Assembly (NCBI GenBank): GCA_004796425.1
Contig: QZLB01000294.1
Coordinates: forward strand, 1 to 64,000
Length of the DNA stretch: 64,000 bases
Source: Desulfobulbaceae bacterium
Lineage (GTDB): Bacteria; Desulfobacterota; Desulfobulbia; Desulfobulbales; Desulfocapsaceae
Reading direction: 5' to 3'
Both the position numbers and the translations under genes were made by a program. Under the pieces are notes generated by a model. That model searched no databases. It was given only the letters and a program-made list of their open reading frames with translations, and was not told the DNA's origin. Positions 43,574-54,093 of the stretch are shown here, piece after piece. The first letter of the stretch is position 1, and every line of letters starts with the position of its first letter.

Positions 43574-44710
43574 TTACTTATAGAATCCTTCTGTTGGGTG
43601 CCAGTAAGGTTTGTATTCCCCACCTTCAATTTTAAAAGCGATATAGGAAGAACCGGAGTCACCTTTCTCATTAAACTTAATTGCCTTGGAGGCTCCCTGG
43701 AATTCCAACTTCATGATTTCTGCTTTAACATCTGCTGGTTTCACAGAGCCCGCATTCTTGATTCCGTTCAGCAATACCGTAGCTGCATCGTAGGCATAAA
43801 TAGCATAGGCACCAATCTTGCCGTGCTTGGCGGTAAACTTGTCTGCGAACTTCTTATATGCAGGAGTTGAAGGATCGGTGAAGCCAAAGGTTACGTATAC
43901 ACCCTCTGCAGCTTCTTTCCCAACGCTGATGAAGTTCGGATGGAACATGGCATCCTGAGATAAAATCTTGCTGCTCAGCTTCATTCGTTTTGCCTGGATG
44001 GCCATCAAGCTTCCGGATGAGTGATTCTGCAGACTCATATAAAGGATGTCCGGGTTGGCAGCTTTTACTTTGGTGAGCACGGCTGAAAAATCTTTGTCAC
44101 CCTGGTTTACGTGCTCATGGGCCAGAACAGTCAGTCCCATTGCCTGGCTTGATTTATTAACGCCATCAGCAAGGCCCTGAGAATAGGTGGTTTTATCGTC
44201 GATGATAAATACAGTCTTGGCACCCAGTGCCTCTTTCATAAATTTCACTGCTGCCGGAGCCTGGTCGTCATCCCTGCCGCATACTCGAAACATATAAGGT
44301 AGGCCGCGATCGGTTACTTTTTCATTGGTTGAGGCAGGAGTAAGCATCAGGATGTCTTCTTCTGCCAGGGTTTCTGAGGCCGGAATTGTTGAAGATGAAC
44401 AGTACGCACCAACAACACCAATAACTTCCTCATTGATAAGATTGTTGGCAGCCGCAACCGCCTGTTTGGGATCACATGCGGTGTCCTGAGGAAAGAGCTC
44501 TATGGAATCAAAACCAGGAATGCCACCCGCTTCATTGATCACATCGATGGCAACCCTTACCCCATTGGCAATATCATTACCGTCTGCAGCATAAGGACCG
44601 GTAAGTGGTCCCATCATACCAATTTTCAGAGTTTTTGCAGGTGCGTTTGAGACCAACAGTCCCAAAACGATCAGCCCGGAAACCAGACCACCAATCATTT
44701 TCTTCGTCAT
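43574..44710 (-). CDS. livK: branched-chain amino-acid ABC transporter substrate-binding protein
   Basis: This periplasmic binding protein has a Sec signal peptide (MIGGLVSGLIVLGLLVSNAPAKT). The Peripla_BP_6 domain starts LKIGMMGPLTGPYAADGNDI and includes GVVGAYCSSSTIPASETLAEED, the amino-acid alpha-carboxyl binding region. GGAG seven bases upstream supports ATG 44710; the longer frame to 44794 would run into livG. Leu, Ile, Val or related substrates are expected; aromatic or amide preference is possible. Confidence 0.93.
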   Translation of the reverse strand: MTKKMIGGLVSGLIVLGLLVSNAPAKTLKIGMMGPLTGPYAADGNDIANGVRVAIDVINEAGGIPGFDSIELFPQDTACDPKQAVAAANNLINEEVIGVVGAYCSSSTIPASETLAEEDILMLTPASTNEKVTDRGLPYMFRVCGRDDDQAPAAVKFMKEALGAKTVFIIDDKTTYSQGLADGVNKSSQAMGLTVLAHEHVNQGDKDFSAVLTKVKAANPDILYMSLQNHSSGSLMAIQAKRMKLSSKILSQDAMFHPNFISVGKEAAEGVYVTFGFTDPSTPAYKKFADKFTAKHGKIGAYAIYAYDAATVLLNGIKNAGSVKPADVKAEIMKLEFQGASKAIKFNEKGDSGSSYIAFKIEGGEYKPYWHPTEGFYK

Positions 44711-44726
44711 GTTTCTTCTCCTTTTT

Positions 44727-45500
44727 TTAGGTTGATTTTTCTGCAGGCTGCCCAAGGTACGCTTCAATGACCTTTGGGTTTGATTGAATCTCACTCGGAC
44801 TTCCCTCAGCTATTTTCTCTCCGTGAACAACACAGACAATTCGACTACACACTCCCATAATGACTTTCATATCGTGTTCTACAAGCAACACATCAATTCC
44901 CAATGATGATATTCTACCGATATCTTCCATGAGTTTCGCAGATTCAGCCGGGTTCATTCCAGCCGCCGGTTCGTCAAGCAACAATACTTTGGGATCAGAG
45001 GCTAATGCCCGAGCAATCTCAAGGCGTCGCTGCAACCCATAGGGAAGGTTAGCCGCAACGGTATCGGCATATTCATCTACTCCCATAAAGGCGAGTGACT
45101 CATGGGCCTTATCCTGAATTAGCTTCTCTTCGCGCTTTTGTGACCCCGTTCGAAGTATCGCCCCAAACACACCCTTTTTTGAGCGACAGTGACGAGCAAC
45201 CATGGTGTTTTCCAGGGCCGTCATCTTACTGAATAATCTGATATTCTGGAAAGTCCGGGCAATGCCATGTTTGAGGATCTGGTGCGGTCTTTTACCCAAA
45301 ATTGAATGATCGTTAAAACGTACGTTTCCTGAAGAAACTTTGTACACCCCTGTCAACACGTTGAATATCGTAGTTTTGCCTGCACCATTGGGACCTATCA
45401 GACCAAGGATTTCACCACCTCTGAGCTCAAAACTCAGATCTGATAATGCGTAAAGACCACCAAACTTTACCGTAACCTTATCAAATTCTAGATGAGCCAT
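44727..45500 (-). CDS. livG: branched-chain amino-acid ABC transporter ATPase LivG
   Basis: This is the longer ATPase of the LIV importer, 257 residues. Walker A is [12 protein letters not shown], with the LivG-typical [20 protein letters not shown] after it, then the [15 protein letters not shown] signature and [12 protein letters not shown] Walker B. It is first in the operon and separated from the binding protein by 16 bp. About 640 bp of apparently non-coding DNA precede it. Confidence 0.95.
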   Translation of the reverse strand: MAHLEFDKVTVKFGGLYALSDLSFELRGGEILGLIGPNGAGKTTIFNVLTGVYKVSSGNVRFNDHSILGKRPHQILKHGIARTFQNIRLFSKMTALENTMVARHCRSKKGVFGAILRTGSQKREEKLIQDKAHESLAFMGVDEYADTVAANLPYGLQRRLEIARALASDPKVLLLDEPAAGMNPAESAKLMEDIGRISSLGIDVLLVEHDMKVIMGVCSRIVCVVHGEKIAEGSPSEIQSNPKVIEAYLGQPAEKST

Positions 45501-46143
45501 AATATTCGTTCGCGCTCTATGCTCTCAATTATGTGTTTTAGGGGGAAAAGGGATTTCGGGAGGCTGCTCGGGAAATATCCGAGGTATGGGGGTAAAAACG
45601 TACGGAAATCGCATACCTGTCAAGAGAATCTGAGCCGTCATTTCCAAAAAACAAGAAGTGTGGACTTTGAGCAGTAAAAGTTCCCAAACGAAACTCAACC
45701 GAGCCATCAGGACGTAAATCCTAGTCTATTTGGTTTTACGAAACAAGCCAATTCTTTCACCCTTTTTTTATTTCCCCATATTCGAATTTCTGTTTGACCC
45801 ACTCGGCATAGAGAAGCGGTGCGACCAACACGCGTGTTTTCAGGCAAAATTTATCGATAAAGCTGGGGGCGCATTCTCGCCTATTATAATATGGGCGAAA
45901 TACCTGGAGGGTTTTATCGAGAATAAAAAAGCAGGACGAATGCTTTTTATCAAATTGTATTTATGTGCTTCTTTTAGAGGGTATAGAGATAAGGTGCGTA
46001 AGGGCAGCCAGATGTATATCTAGGAAGACCGACGAGACACATGAAGAAAAGTGGGTGTGCTTAACAAAAAAGGTACCCTGGTATGAACTGAATACACACC
46101 ATCTAATAAGTCAGGGTTTGAGACTCCTTATTGGTGACCCTTT
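45501..46143. other. 643-bp gap upstream of the liv operon
   Basis: No gene I can support; the short frames here have no recognisable features. A hairpin TCGCCTAT/ATGGGCGA encloses loop TATAAT at 45877-45898. It presumably holds the liv promoter on the minus strand, but I could not point to a convincing -35/-10 pair. Confidence 0.4.
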
Positions 46144-46365
46144 TCATTCGTCAGTCACACTGGTTTTGGCTTTGAGGTTTTTCAACCAGCCCAGTCTGAT
46201 ATAGTATTGTTGCCCTGCATCTTTCCATTTGGGGCAGCAATCATCATTGCGCATGACAGGATAGCGTTGATGGTCGAGGGTGGCCTTATCTACCCGACAA
46301 CGCCCACTGTAGATGTCTTCTGGTCTAAAAAATTTACAATTCAAACAGGTCGATTCTTGCACCAT
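46144..46365 (-). CDS. small Cys-rich protein
   Basis: This 73-residue protein starts MVQESTCLNCKFF with GGTGA five bases upstream; the longer frame is less likely. Five cysteines are seen: Cys7, Cys10, Cys23, Cys43 and Cys44 (CLNCKFFRPEDIYSGRCR, then NDDCCPKWKDAG). This suggests a metal-binding, rubredoxin-like or Fe-S small protein. The family is not recognised. It follows fabD by about 140 bp and is probably the last gene of the ileS-lspA-fabD operon. Confidence 0.75.
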   Translation of the reverse strand: MVQESTCLNCKFFRPEDIYSGRCRVDKATLDHQRYPVMRNDDCCPKWKDAGQQYYIRLGWLKNLKAKTSVTDE

Positions 46366-46503
46366 GATTTTCACCAACAAAAGGGAATAAATTGATCGGA
46401 TCAAAAAATCCCAGTCAAATTTCTGCACTTCATCGAATAGTAATTTCTTCTCGACCTGCAGATTTTAACGACTTAATGTGGACCAATCTGTTTTGTCAGC
46501 CCT

Positions 46504-47457
46504 TTATGACAGTGAAGAGAGCTTCTCCAAACATTTGTCCAGCGTCTCTGGAGTGTCAAATTGCATGCTGTTAACTTTCACCCCTTTCGGGACAATTTTT
46601 CTCATCATTCCTTTCAAAACGGTTTTTGGACCCACTTCTATAAAAGTATCGATTCCTGCGTCCAGCATCCGAGAAATCAGTTCATACCACTTGACCCGTG
46701 AAGCGATCTGTCTCTCCATCATCGCCCGTATCTCGTCGGGGTTATCTTGCGGTGCACCGCTGACGTTAAAATAGACCGGAATTTCAGGTTTAAGAAATGG
46801 AATTGTGGCCATAAACTCAGCATAATCCGGGATTGCCCCCTGGACCAATGGGCTATGGTTTGCTACACTCACATTGAGTGCAATTACTTTTGCCCCCTGC
46901 TCCTCAAATGTGCTGCTTACTCGATCAAGCGCACCAAAATCACCTGAAATTACAATTTGCTGTGGTGTGTTATAGTTCGCAACCGTTACTTCACCATCAC
47001 CTTCATACGCATTGATAACTGCTTCAATTTCATTAATACTCAAACCAAGAATCGCCCGCATCCCACCCGGATTTTTTTCGCCTTCGCGCTCCATAAAATA
47101 GCCCCTTCGCTCTACGAGGCGAATGGTATCGATTACACTGAGTACTCCGGCTGCACACAAGGCAGAGTATTCACCAAGACTATGTCCTGCGTATCCTGCT
47201 ATCTCTATGTTGTTTGGCATTTTTTCTCTAAACGCCTGGAGACAGATCAGATTGGCTGTGGTTATTGCCGGTTGGAGGTAGGAAGCACGGGTTAACTCTT
47301 CCATCGGTCCTTCAAAACTCAGGTGACGCAGGTTAAAGTCACAGACCGACTCGGCTTGAGTGATGACTTCCGCGCACGATTGTGACGTTTGGACAAATTC
47401 CTGCCCCATTCCGAGGTATTGCGATCCTTGTCCCGGAAATAATACTGCAACCTTCAT
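46504..47457 (-). CDS. fabD: malonyl-CoA:ACP transacylase
   Basis: This enzyme loads malonate on ACP for fatty-acid synthesis. It has LFPGQGSQYLGMGQEF at the N-terminus, the active-site Ser in GHSLGEYSALCAAG, and the His in NHSPLVQ (about residue 200). The 317 residues are normal. The ATG overlaps lspA's end by 4 bp. Other fab genes are not adjacent. Confidence 0.94.
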   Translation of the reverse strand: MKVAVLFPGQGSQYLGMGQEFVQTSQSCAEVITQAESVCDFNLRHLSFEGPMEELTRASYLQPAITTANLICLQAFREKMPNNIEIAGYAGHSLGEYSALCAAGVLSVIDTIRLVERRGYFMEREGEKNPGGMRAILGLSINEIEAVINAYEGDGEVTVANYNTPQQIVISGDFGALDRVSSTFEEQGAKVIALNVSVANHSPLVQGAIPDYAEFMATIPFLKPEIPVYFNVSGAPQDNPDEIRAMMERQIASRVKWYELISRMLDAGIDTFIEVGPKTVLKGMMRKIVPKGVKVNSMQFDTPETLDKCLEKLSSLS

Positions 47458-47942
47458 GCTGATCTCCTCTTATTTTCAGATATAATCTCAGTAATGTTTA
47501 TGTAGAAAAGCACCGCAACCCCCACACAAATTGACGAGTCGGCAACATTAAAGGCAGGCCAATGGTAGCTGCCAAGGTAAAAATCAAGAAAATCGATCAC
47601 TGCACCATGCACTAACCGATCAACAACATTGCCTAGAGCCCCTGCACTGATCATGGCAAATGCGATGACATAGGGTAAACTCTTATTCCTCATGACAAAT
47701 GCCGCAATCGTTAAGCCGATGAATGCTGATATTTTTACCAACACAAAAAAATAATGAATCATTGATGATTCAATAGAGGCAAACAGTGAAAATGCCGCAC
47801 CTTTATTGGTTACATAGACCAGGTTAAAAAAATCTGGGATCACAACTCTTGCTTCATACAGCGCAAAATTGCTAATGATGAGATATTTACTTACCTGGTC
47901 AGCAACAAAAACCAGTGCAATAATAATAACGTATGACCTCAC
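47454..47942 (-). CDS. lspA: lipoprotein signal peptidase
   Basis: This inner-membrane aspartic protease cleaves prolipoprotein signal peptides. The 162 residues have four helices; catalytic Asps lie in GNVVDRLVHGAVIDFLDFY and FNVADSSICVGV. GTG start overlaps the ileS stop as GTGA. ileS-lspA linkage is common in bacteria. It should process the lipoproteins encoded elsewhere in this window. Confidence 0.95.
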   Translation of the reverse strand: MRSYVIIIALVFVADQVSKYLIISNFALYEARVVIPDFFNLVYVTNKGAAFSLFASIESSMIHYFFVLVKISAFIGLTIAAFVMRNKSLPYVIAFAMISAGALGNVVDRLVHGAVIDFLDFYLGSYHWPAFNVADSSICVGVAVLFYINITEIISENKRRSA

Positions 47943-50770
47943 GACTCATTTCCAGGAGGCAGATCACCCTGCCTGATTACACCGGCGCATCGGTCGCAGA
48001 TAAGAGAATGATCAGGATCCAGACCTACCGTTATCGAACGGGTCCAGCATCGCTCGCATTTATCTCCAGGCGCTGGTTTTACCCCAATGAGCAGATCTTC
48101 AAATTCTTCGCTCACAAACGGTGTTACGCCGTTAAAACCATCGTGCGAGACTTTGCTCAGTTTTGAGACAATTGAGATATCCTTGAGCGTCTGCCAATGA
48201 GAATCGAGAAAAACGGAAAGTGATTCAGGAACACTGAGCAAAACTTCTGCCTCGAGTGGATGACCAATTATTTTATCGGTTCTTGCAAGCTCAAGCGCCT
48301 TGGTAATTTCAGATCTTACACTCACGAGTTTATGCCACTCTGCACTAGTTTCTTGATCGAGCAGTTTTTCAATAGGAGCCGGAAAATCAGCAAAGAAAAT
48401 CGAACCGGCAACGTCGTCTTCCATTTTTCTGTTAAACAGAGAGTCCCATGCTTCTGAAGCAGTGAAGCAGAGAATTGGAGACATCAACTTCAATATCCCC
48501 TGCAGAATATGATAAAGTACGGTCTGGGCTGAGCGTCGATCCGGCGAGTTGGTTCCAGAGGCGTATAATCGATCTTTTATGATATCGAGATAGAACGCAC
48601 TCATGGTGGTTCCACAAAAATAGTTCAAATTCTGGTAAATACTATGAAACTCGTAGCTCTCATAGGCTGCGAAAACCTTTAACCGAACTTCTTCGAAACG
48701 GCTGAGTGCCCAGAGGTCTAACCCCTCGATATCAACCATGGCAACCATATGCTCCTGGCTGTTAAAATCAGATAGATTTCCCAGCATATAGCGAATAGTG
48801 TTACGAATTTTACGGTATGAGTCAGACACTTGCTTGAGAATCTCATCGGAAACCTTTACATCATCACGATAATCCTCACTTGCGACCCACAGACGCAAGA
48901 TTTCAGCACCGTATTTTGCGATAACCTCCTGGGGAGCGACCACATTGCCCACGGATTTGGACATTTTTTTACCTTGCCCATCAACCACGTAGCCATGAGT
49001 CAATACTCCCTTATAAGGAGCGTTCCCACGCGTACCAACACTGGCGAGCAATGCACTATGAAACCAGCCGCGATGCTGGTCACTTCCCTCAAGATAGAGA
49101 TCTGCCGGAGCGCTCAACTCTACACGTTTTTCACAGACCGCCGCATAACTCACTCCTGAATCAAACCAAACATCAAGGATATCTGTTTCCTTCGTGAATT
49201 CGGAGGTGCCGCAGGCAGGACATTGCAAATCAGCGGGAATAAAATCTGAAAGTTCATGATTGAACCAGGCATCAGCTCCTTCCTCGGTGAAGAGTTGATC
49301 AATTCTTTCAACAATCTCTTCATTTTTGATCACTTCGCCACAGTCTCGACAGCTGACCACTGTGATGGGAACCCCCCATGAACGTTGCCGTGATAAACAC
49401 CAGTCGGGACGATTCTCGATCATGGAATAAATTCTTTGCATCCCCCAACCCGGAGTCCAGGTGACTTGTTCAATATTCTGTAATGATTTTTCCCGTAAAT
49501 CATTATTTTGCATGGAAATAAACCATTGGGGTGTGGCCCGGTAAATGACCGGCTCCTTACAGCGCCAGCAGTGAGGGTAACTGTGATGTATCGTGCTTTC
49601 ACCTAATAGCGATCCATTTTCCAGCAGATCACTATTGATCATCTTGTTGACGGCCGGTATACGATTACCGCTGTATTTTCCGGCCTCACTGGTATAAATA
49701 CCCTCATCATCTACCGGTGATAGAATATCCAACCCATATTTCAGTCCCGTAAGATAATCATCTGTACCATGACCTGGTGCCGTGTGGACGCAACCGGTAC
49801 CAGCCTCTAGTGTTACATAATCGCCTAGAACCATGAGTGATTCTCGTTCCATAAACGGATGGATGCAGTGCTGATTTTCCAGTTTTGAACCGGCGATTGT
49901 ACCTACAATCTGATAATCCTCAATCTGACATTCATCCATTACCCGTTCAACAAGATCACGGGCAATTATTAGAATATCAGTCCCTGTTTTTACCGCTGCG
50001 TATTCAAAATCAGGATGTACTGCAATGGCAAGATTTGCTGGAAGTGTCCAAGGAGTCGTCGTCCAAATCAAAACAGAAACATCCTGCTCTGCTATTTCAG
50101 GCAGCAGGGAGGAAAAATCAATCTTGGAAGGAAATTTCACGTAAATTGACGGGGAGGTATGATCGTGATACTCAACTTCAGCCTCCGCAAGAGCAGTAAT
50201 GCAGGTGGAACACCAATATACCGGTTTTTTACTCCTGATCACCGAACCTGACATCAGGAATTTATTAAACTCTTTTGCAATGACCGCTTCATACTCGTAG
50301 TTCATGGTCAGATAGGGATCTTCCCAATCACCAATAACACCGAGCCTCTTAAATTCAGCCTTCTGGGTTTTTATCCATTTTTCAGCATATTTCCGGCAGG
50401 CTTTTCGTTTCGACAAAATCGGTATGGTCTTCTTTTTCTCCCCGAGTTCTTTGTCAACATTGTGCTCAATTGGCAACCCGTGACAATCCCAGCCTGGGAT
50501 ATAGGGAGCATTGAATCCTGCCATCCGTTTTGATCGGAGGATAATATCTTTGAGGATTTTATTGAATGCGGTACCAAGATGGATATTTCCATTCGCATAT
50601 GGCGGTCCGTCATGAAGAACAAATAACGGTTTCTCACTACTGTTCTTCTGGATTTGATGATAGAGATCGATTTTGTCCCAATGTTTCAGGGACAGCGGTT
50701 CTTTCTGGGTCAGATTCGCCTTCATTTTAAACGAAGTCTGGGGCAGGTTTAGCGTAGCCCGGTAATCCAT
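47939..50770 (-). CDS. ileS: isoleucyl-tRNA synthetase
   Basis: This class I synthetase charges tRNA-Ile. HIGH-type motif is PPYANGNIHLGTAFNK near residue 60, KMSKS is GKKMSKSVGN near 605, and the C-terminal zinc site is CERCWTRS with CDRC. The editing domain TWTTPWTLPANLA-like stretch is present (WTTTPWTLPANLAI). GGAG seven bases upstream supports ATG 50770. Bacterial type-1 form of about 943 residues, with C-terminal zinc ribbon. Confidence 0.96.
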   Translation of the reverse strand: MDYRATLNLPQTSFKMKANLTQKEPLSLKHWDKIDLYHQIQKNSSEKPLFVLHDGPPYANGNIHLGTAFNKILKDIILRSKRMAGFNAPYIPGWDCHGLPIEHNVDKELGEKKKTIPILSKRKACRKYAEKWIKTQKAEFKRLGVIGDWEDPYLTMNYEYEAVIAKEFNKFLMSGSVIRSKKPVYWCSTCITALAEAEVEYHDHTSPSIYVKFPSKIDFSSLLPEIAEQDVSVLIWTTTPWTLPANLAIAVHPDFEYAAVKTGTDILIIARDLVERVMDECQIEDYQIVGTIAGSKLENQHCIHPFMERESLMVLGDYVTLEAGTGCVHTAPGHGTDDYLTGLKYGLDILSPVDDEGIYTSEAGKYSGNRIPAVNKMINSDLLENGSLLGESTIHHSYPHCWRCKEPVIYRATPQWFISMQNNDLREKSLQNIEQVTWTPGWGMQRIYSMIENRPDWCLSRQRSWGVPITVVSCRDCGEVIKNEEIVERIDQLFTEEGADAWFNHELSDFIPADLQCPACGTSEFTKETDILDVWFDSGVSYAAVCEKRVELSAPADLYLEGSDQHRGWFHSALLASVGTRGNAPYKGVLTHGYVVDGQGKKMSKSVGNVVAPQEVIAKYGAEILRLWVASEDYRDDVKVSDEILKQVSDSYRKIRNTIRYMLGNLSDFNSQEHMVAMVDIEGLDLWALSRFEEVRLKVFAAYESYEFHSIYQNLNYFCGTTMSAFYLDIIKDRLYASGTNSPDRRSAQTVLYHILQGILKLMSPILCFTASEAWDSLFNRKMEDDVAGSIFFADFPAPIEKLLDQETSAEWHKLVSVRSEITKALELARTDKIIGHPLEAEVLLSVPESLSVFLDSHWQTLKDISIVSKLSKVSHDGFNGVTPFVSEEFEDLLIGVKPAPGDKCERCWTRSITVGLDPDHSLICDRCAGVIRQGDLPPGNES

Positions 50771-51240
50771 AATTTGTCTCCTTTCAGTGCAAACAATCAA
50801 TAGCTCAAGATAAGTAGCCAGATCAATATACAGAAAATGATCCGAACTTTTTAGATTAACACTATAAGCACAAGTTGCAAGCAGAAAGTAGTTCTTCTGT
50901 ACTCATTCCTGTTCGAATAATTTTCGTCATATAGTCCTGTTTTTTTGTGCTTTTTGATTAAATTACTCAGTCAATCCTGCCTGCTACCAGAATATCAAAC
51001 TTTCAACACAACACTCTTCATATGTTCGATAAATTTTCATTTCTGGGTACCTTCCTCATTCGAATCGAGGCTCACTATGGTGGGGTGGCGCCTTTGAAAT
51101 TGACATAACCTGCTTACTTTATTAAACTTGACAGGCTAATAATGAATTACACAGTGAACATCAACACAGTCCAACGCATTCATACTCACATCTATCTACG
51201 GTAATTGATTCCCATGACTGGCCACGGTGAAAATGGCACC
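50771..51240. other. divergent region between ileS and ftsE
   Basis: About 470 bp without a gene. It holds the ftsE promoter at 51100-51128 and, on the minus strand, a possible ileS promoter TTGCAA-16-TAATCT near 50850-50880. I saw no T-box or other clear leader RNA in front of ileS. Confidence 0.45.
51100..51128 (+). promoter_or_regulatory. promoter of the ftsEX operon
   Basis: TTGACA (51100-51105), a 17-bp spacer and TAAACT (51123-51128) form a good sigma-70 promoter about 110 bp before ftsE. A second TTGACA at 51128 lacks a good -10. Confidence 0.55.
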
Positions 51241-51915
51241 ATGATTGAAATGATCAAGGTGACCAAAACATATCCCCCTGATGTCAAAGCCCTTTCCGAT
51301 GTTTCACTCTCAATTACAACAGGAGAGATGTTTTTTCTTATTGGCATGAGTGGTGCCGGTAAAACTACCTTGCTTAAACTACTCTGTAATATGGAAACGC
51401 CTTCCAATGGATTGATAGAAGTAGCTGGTAAAGATATTCATCGGGTCAAAGGAAGGCATCTTGCCCGCTTGCGTCAGAAAATTGGGGTAGCCTACCAGGA
51501 TTTCAAACTGCTTACTGATCGAACCGTAGCAGAGAATGTCGCCATATCCATGGAGGTTTCCTATAAAAAACCGCAACTGATCAAAAAACGAGTCAAAGAT
51601 CTGCTTGAACAACTCGCACTCAGTGATAAACACAACACCGTAACCGGCGAACTCTCCCGGGGCGAACAGCAAAGGGTAGCGCTTGCACGCGCGGTTGCAA
51701 ATTCTCCAACATTGATTCTGGTTGATGAGCCAACCGGAAACCTTGATGCTGGGACCACCGAAAAAGTTATGCAATTACTCACAAAGTGCAATAATTCCGG
51801 TGCAACCGTGGTGATTGCCACCCATGATCATTCTATTTACCGCAATACCCACCATCGAATTATGGAACTACGGTATGGCAAACTCCACTTAGTACGGGAG
51901 GGTATGGTATCATGA
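51241..51915 (+). CDS. ftsE: cell-division ATP-binding protein FtsE
   Basis: This cytoplasmic ATPase of the FtsEX complex controls septal peptidoglycan splitting. Walker A is GMSGAGKTTLLK, signature LSRGEQQRVALARAV, Walker B LILVDEPTGNLD, and the GVAYQDFKLLTDRTVAENV segment is FtsE-specific. The start is uncertain between ATG 51214 and ATG 51241; 51241 gives the usual MIEMIKVTKTYP N-terminus and has GGTGA upstream. It overlaps ftsX by 4 bp. Confidence 0.95.
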   Translation: MIEMIKVTKTYPPDVKALSDVSLSITTGEMFFLIGMSGAGKTTLLKLLCNMETPSNGLIEVAGKDIHRVKGRHLARLRQKIGVAYQDFKLLTDRTVAENVAISMEVSYKKPQLIKKRVKDLLEQLALSDKHNTVTGELSRGEQQRVALARAVANSPTLILVDEPTGNLDAGTTEKVMQLLTKCNNSGATVVIATHDHSIYRNTHHRIMELRYGKLHLVREGMVS

Positions 51916-52799
51916 GTTTCTGGTTCGCGGTACTCAGACAGGCAGGAAGGAACCTTCGTCAAACCTGGCCATCCCAGTTTATGACCCTGCTCACCGTCAG
52001 CCTCTCTGTGCTGATTTTTGCCTTTTTCTTCCTGGTCTATAACAACATGCTCAATGTTGGGGACAAACTTGGTGACGATTTACGGTTGATTGTTTATCTG
52101 GAAGAGGAACCCGGACCTGAAATGCAAGCCCAGTTGAAACGTAAGATTCTGGCCTTTGATGAGGTTGATGAAATACGATTTATCTCAAAAACAGATGCCT
52201 ACCAGCGTTTTTCTGAACAGTTGGGAGAAAATAGAGATGTACTCGATGATATGCCGCAAGATTTTCTACCCGCCTCAGTGGAAGTGGTACCGCTCAAAAA
52301 TCTTTCCAGCCTCAGTCAGGTAAAAAATTTCTCTGATTATTTGAGCAAGCTACCGGGAACCATCAAGGTTCAATACGGTCAGGACTGGATTGAGCGTTTT
52401 TATTATTTTACCCGGCTGTTGTCCATCATCGTCTTACTCAGTGGGGGGTTGTTGATTCTGACCTCGGTTTTTATGGTCAGTTATACCATTCGGCTCACCA
52501 TTCTTGGACGACAAGCAGAACTTGAACTCCTCAAACTCGTCGGGGCAACCAATAATTATATTCGAACGCCGTTTCTTCTTGAGGGTCTGCTGCAGGGTTT
52601 GATTGGTTCAACCGCCGGTATTCTCTCGCTTTATGGATTGTTTCATTGGGTGGAGTTAAAATTTGCCGGTCCCGGTATTTTAAGCATTTTTGAATTCACC
52701 TTCTTCCACCCTCAAACCGTTGTTACCATCATCGCCATTTCGATAGTGCTCTGTGCAGTGGGAAGTTACTCATCCATGCAAAAATTTCTGCGTATTTGA
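51912..52799 (+). CDS. ftsX: cell-division protein FtsX
   Basis: This inner-membrane partner of FtsE has four helices. The N-terminal helix is followed by the extracytoplasmic loop of about 130 residues (DLRLIVYLEEEPGPEMQAQL through GQDWIERF) that recruits amidase activators, then three helices including the LGRQAELELLKLVGATNNYIRTPFLLEG cytoplasmic block. The 295 residues are normal. Coupled to ftsE and 18 bp before the EnvC-like gene. Confidence 0.95.
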   Translation: MSFWFAVLRQAGRNLRQTWPSQFMTLLTVSLSVLIFAFFFLVYNNMLNVGDKLGDDLRLIVYLEEEPGPEMQAQLKRKILAFDEVDEIRFISKTDAYQRFSEQLGENRDVLDDMPQDFLPASVEVVPLKNLSSLSQVKNFSDYLSKLPGTIKVQYGQDWIERFYYFTRLLSIIVLLSGGLLILTSVFMVSYTIRLTILGRQAELELLKLVGATNNYIRTPFLLEGLLQGLIGSTAGILSLYGLFHWVELKFAGPGILSIFEFTFFHPQTVVTIIAISIVLCAVGSYSSMQKFLRI

Positions 52800-52817
52800 G
52801 GACCCACTGATTCTGCC

Positions 52818-54032
52818 ATGACTCGACTTTTCAGAAATCTGCTCATACCCTTTGTTGCTATTTTCGTCCTGTTCGTAGTACCAGCAGGTCTTATTGCTGA
52901 AACCACCGCGGAACGTAAGGCAGAAAAGGCACGAATAGAGCAAGGGATAAAAAAATACCGAATCAATATACGAAGATTGCAACAGGGGATCAGGGAACAA
53001 CAAGAAGCAATCAAGGAAAACCGTAAGCAGGAACGAAATCTTCTCGCAGAACTTGAAGATATCGACACCAGGTTAATAGAGCAGCAGGAAAAACTTCGGG
53101 TGCTCGAAACGCGGATGAACGCTCAAAAAGAACTGATCAATGTGAAACAGCGTGAGCTTGCCCGTGCCCAAGATGAGAAAAGAGCTGTGCAGGACCATCT
53201 TCAAAAGCGAATCCAGGCCTATTATAAGATGGGCGATATAGGTTTTATCAATGTCACATTCTCAACGAAAACCCTGCCGCAGCTGCTCAAGTTTCATGAT
53301 TCATTTCGATATCTCATTGAATATGATCAAAATGTTATCGCCACCTATCGCCATACCATTAGAGAGCTTGAAAATTCAGTTGAGACTTTTGAGATTGAAG
53401 AGGCTCTTCTTGAGGATTTTATCAGCCAGAATAATAGCGAACAGGATAAGATTAAAACCATAAAGCAGGAAAAGCAGGTCCTGCTTTCCAGAATACAGAC
53501 CCAAAAGAAACTGCATGCCAAGGCCATTGAAGAGATGAAAAAAGCTGCCGAAACACTCTCTTCGTCACTGCTTGTACTTCAGAAAAAGGATGAACTCTTT
53601 GATCAAAGTTTTTTGAGAAATAAAGGGAAAATCCCACCACCAGTGTACGGTACCGTTCTCAATGAGTTTAACCAGAACGTTACCAATCGGTTAGGTATCA
53701 GTTCCGTATCCAGCGGTATCTCGATAGATGCACCAAACGGTACCATGATACGGGCGGTGCATGAAGGGACCGTTAAATTTTCAGGTTATTTACGAGGCTA
53801 TGGTAACACCGTCATTGTGAATCATGGATACCAGTATTATTCTATAACTTCACGGATCGACCGACTGCTGGTCAAAAAAGGACAACGGGTCTCAGAGAAA
53901 ACTGATATTGGCATCATGGGAGACACGGCCACCCTGATGAGCCAAGGTGTCTATTTCGAGATCAGACATAAATCCAAACCGCTGGACCCACTCCAGTGGC
54001 TTGATTTACAAAAAATCGAACAAGACACCTAG
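52818..54032 (+). CDS. envC: EnvC-like murein hydrolase activator
   Basis: This periplasmic protein links FtsEX to septal amidases. It has a signal peptide (LLIPFVAIFVLFVVPAGLIAE), two coiled-coil stretches (about 30-110 and 155-255) and a C-terminal LytM/M23 domain (about 300-400). The LytM metal ligands are lost: the HxH position reads YQYYSI and the first ligand region has SGISIDAPNG. This loss is what marks EnvC-type activators as against true endopeptidases. Position right after ftsX supports the role. Confidence 0.9.
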   Translation: MTRLFRNLLIPFVAIFVLFVVPAGLIAETTAERKAEKARIEQGIKKYRINIRRLQQGIREQQEAIKENRKQERNLLAELEDIDTRLIEQQEKLRVLETRMNAQKELINVKQRELARAQDEKRAVQDHLQKRIQAYYKMGDIGFINVTFSTKTLPQLLKFHDSFRYLIEYDQNVIATYRHTIRELENSVETFEIEEALLEDFISQNNSEQDKIKTIKQEKQVLLSRIQTQKKLHAKAIEEMKKAAETLSSSLLVLQKKDELFDQSFLRNKGKIPPPVYGTVLNEFNQNVTNRLGISSVSSGISIDAPNGTMIRAVHEGTVKFSGYLRGYGNTVIVNHGYQYYSITSRIDRLLVKKGQRVSEKTDIGIMGDTATLMSQGVYFEIRHKSKPLDPLQWLDLQKIEQDT

Positions 54033-54093
54033 CTGGAATGCTTTTACAATGATATTCTGCCTGAGGGCTGATTGACTACCAGATATACCTATC

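Noticed and set aside
45730-46023. 97-codon plus-strand open frame in the liv upstream gap
   Set aside because: No ribosome site, no domain, composition unlike neighbouring genes; probably chance.
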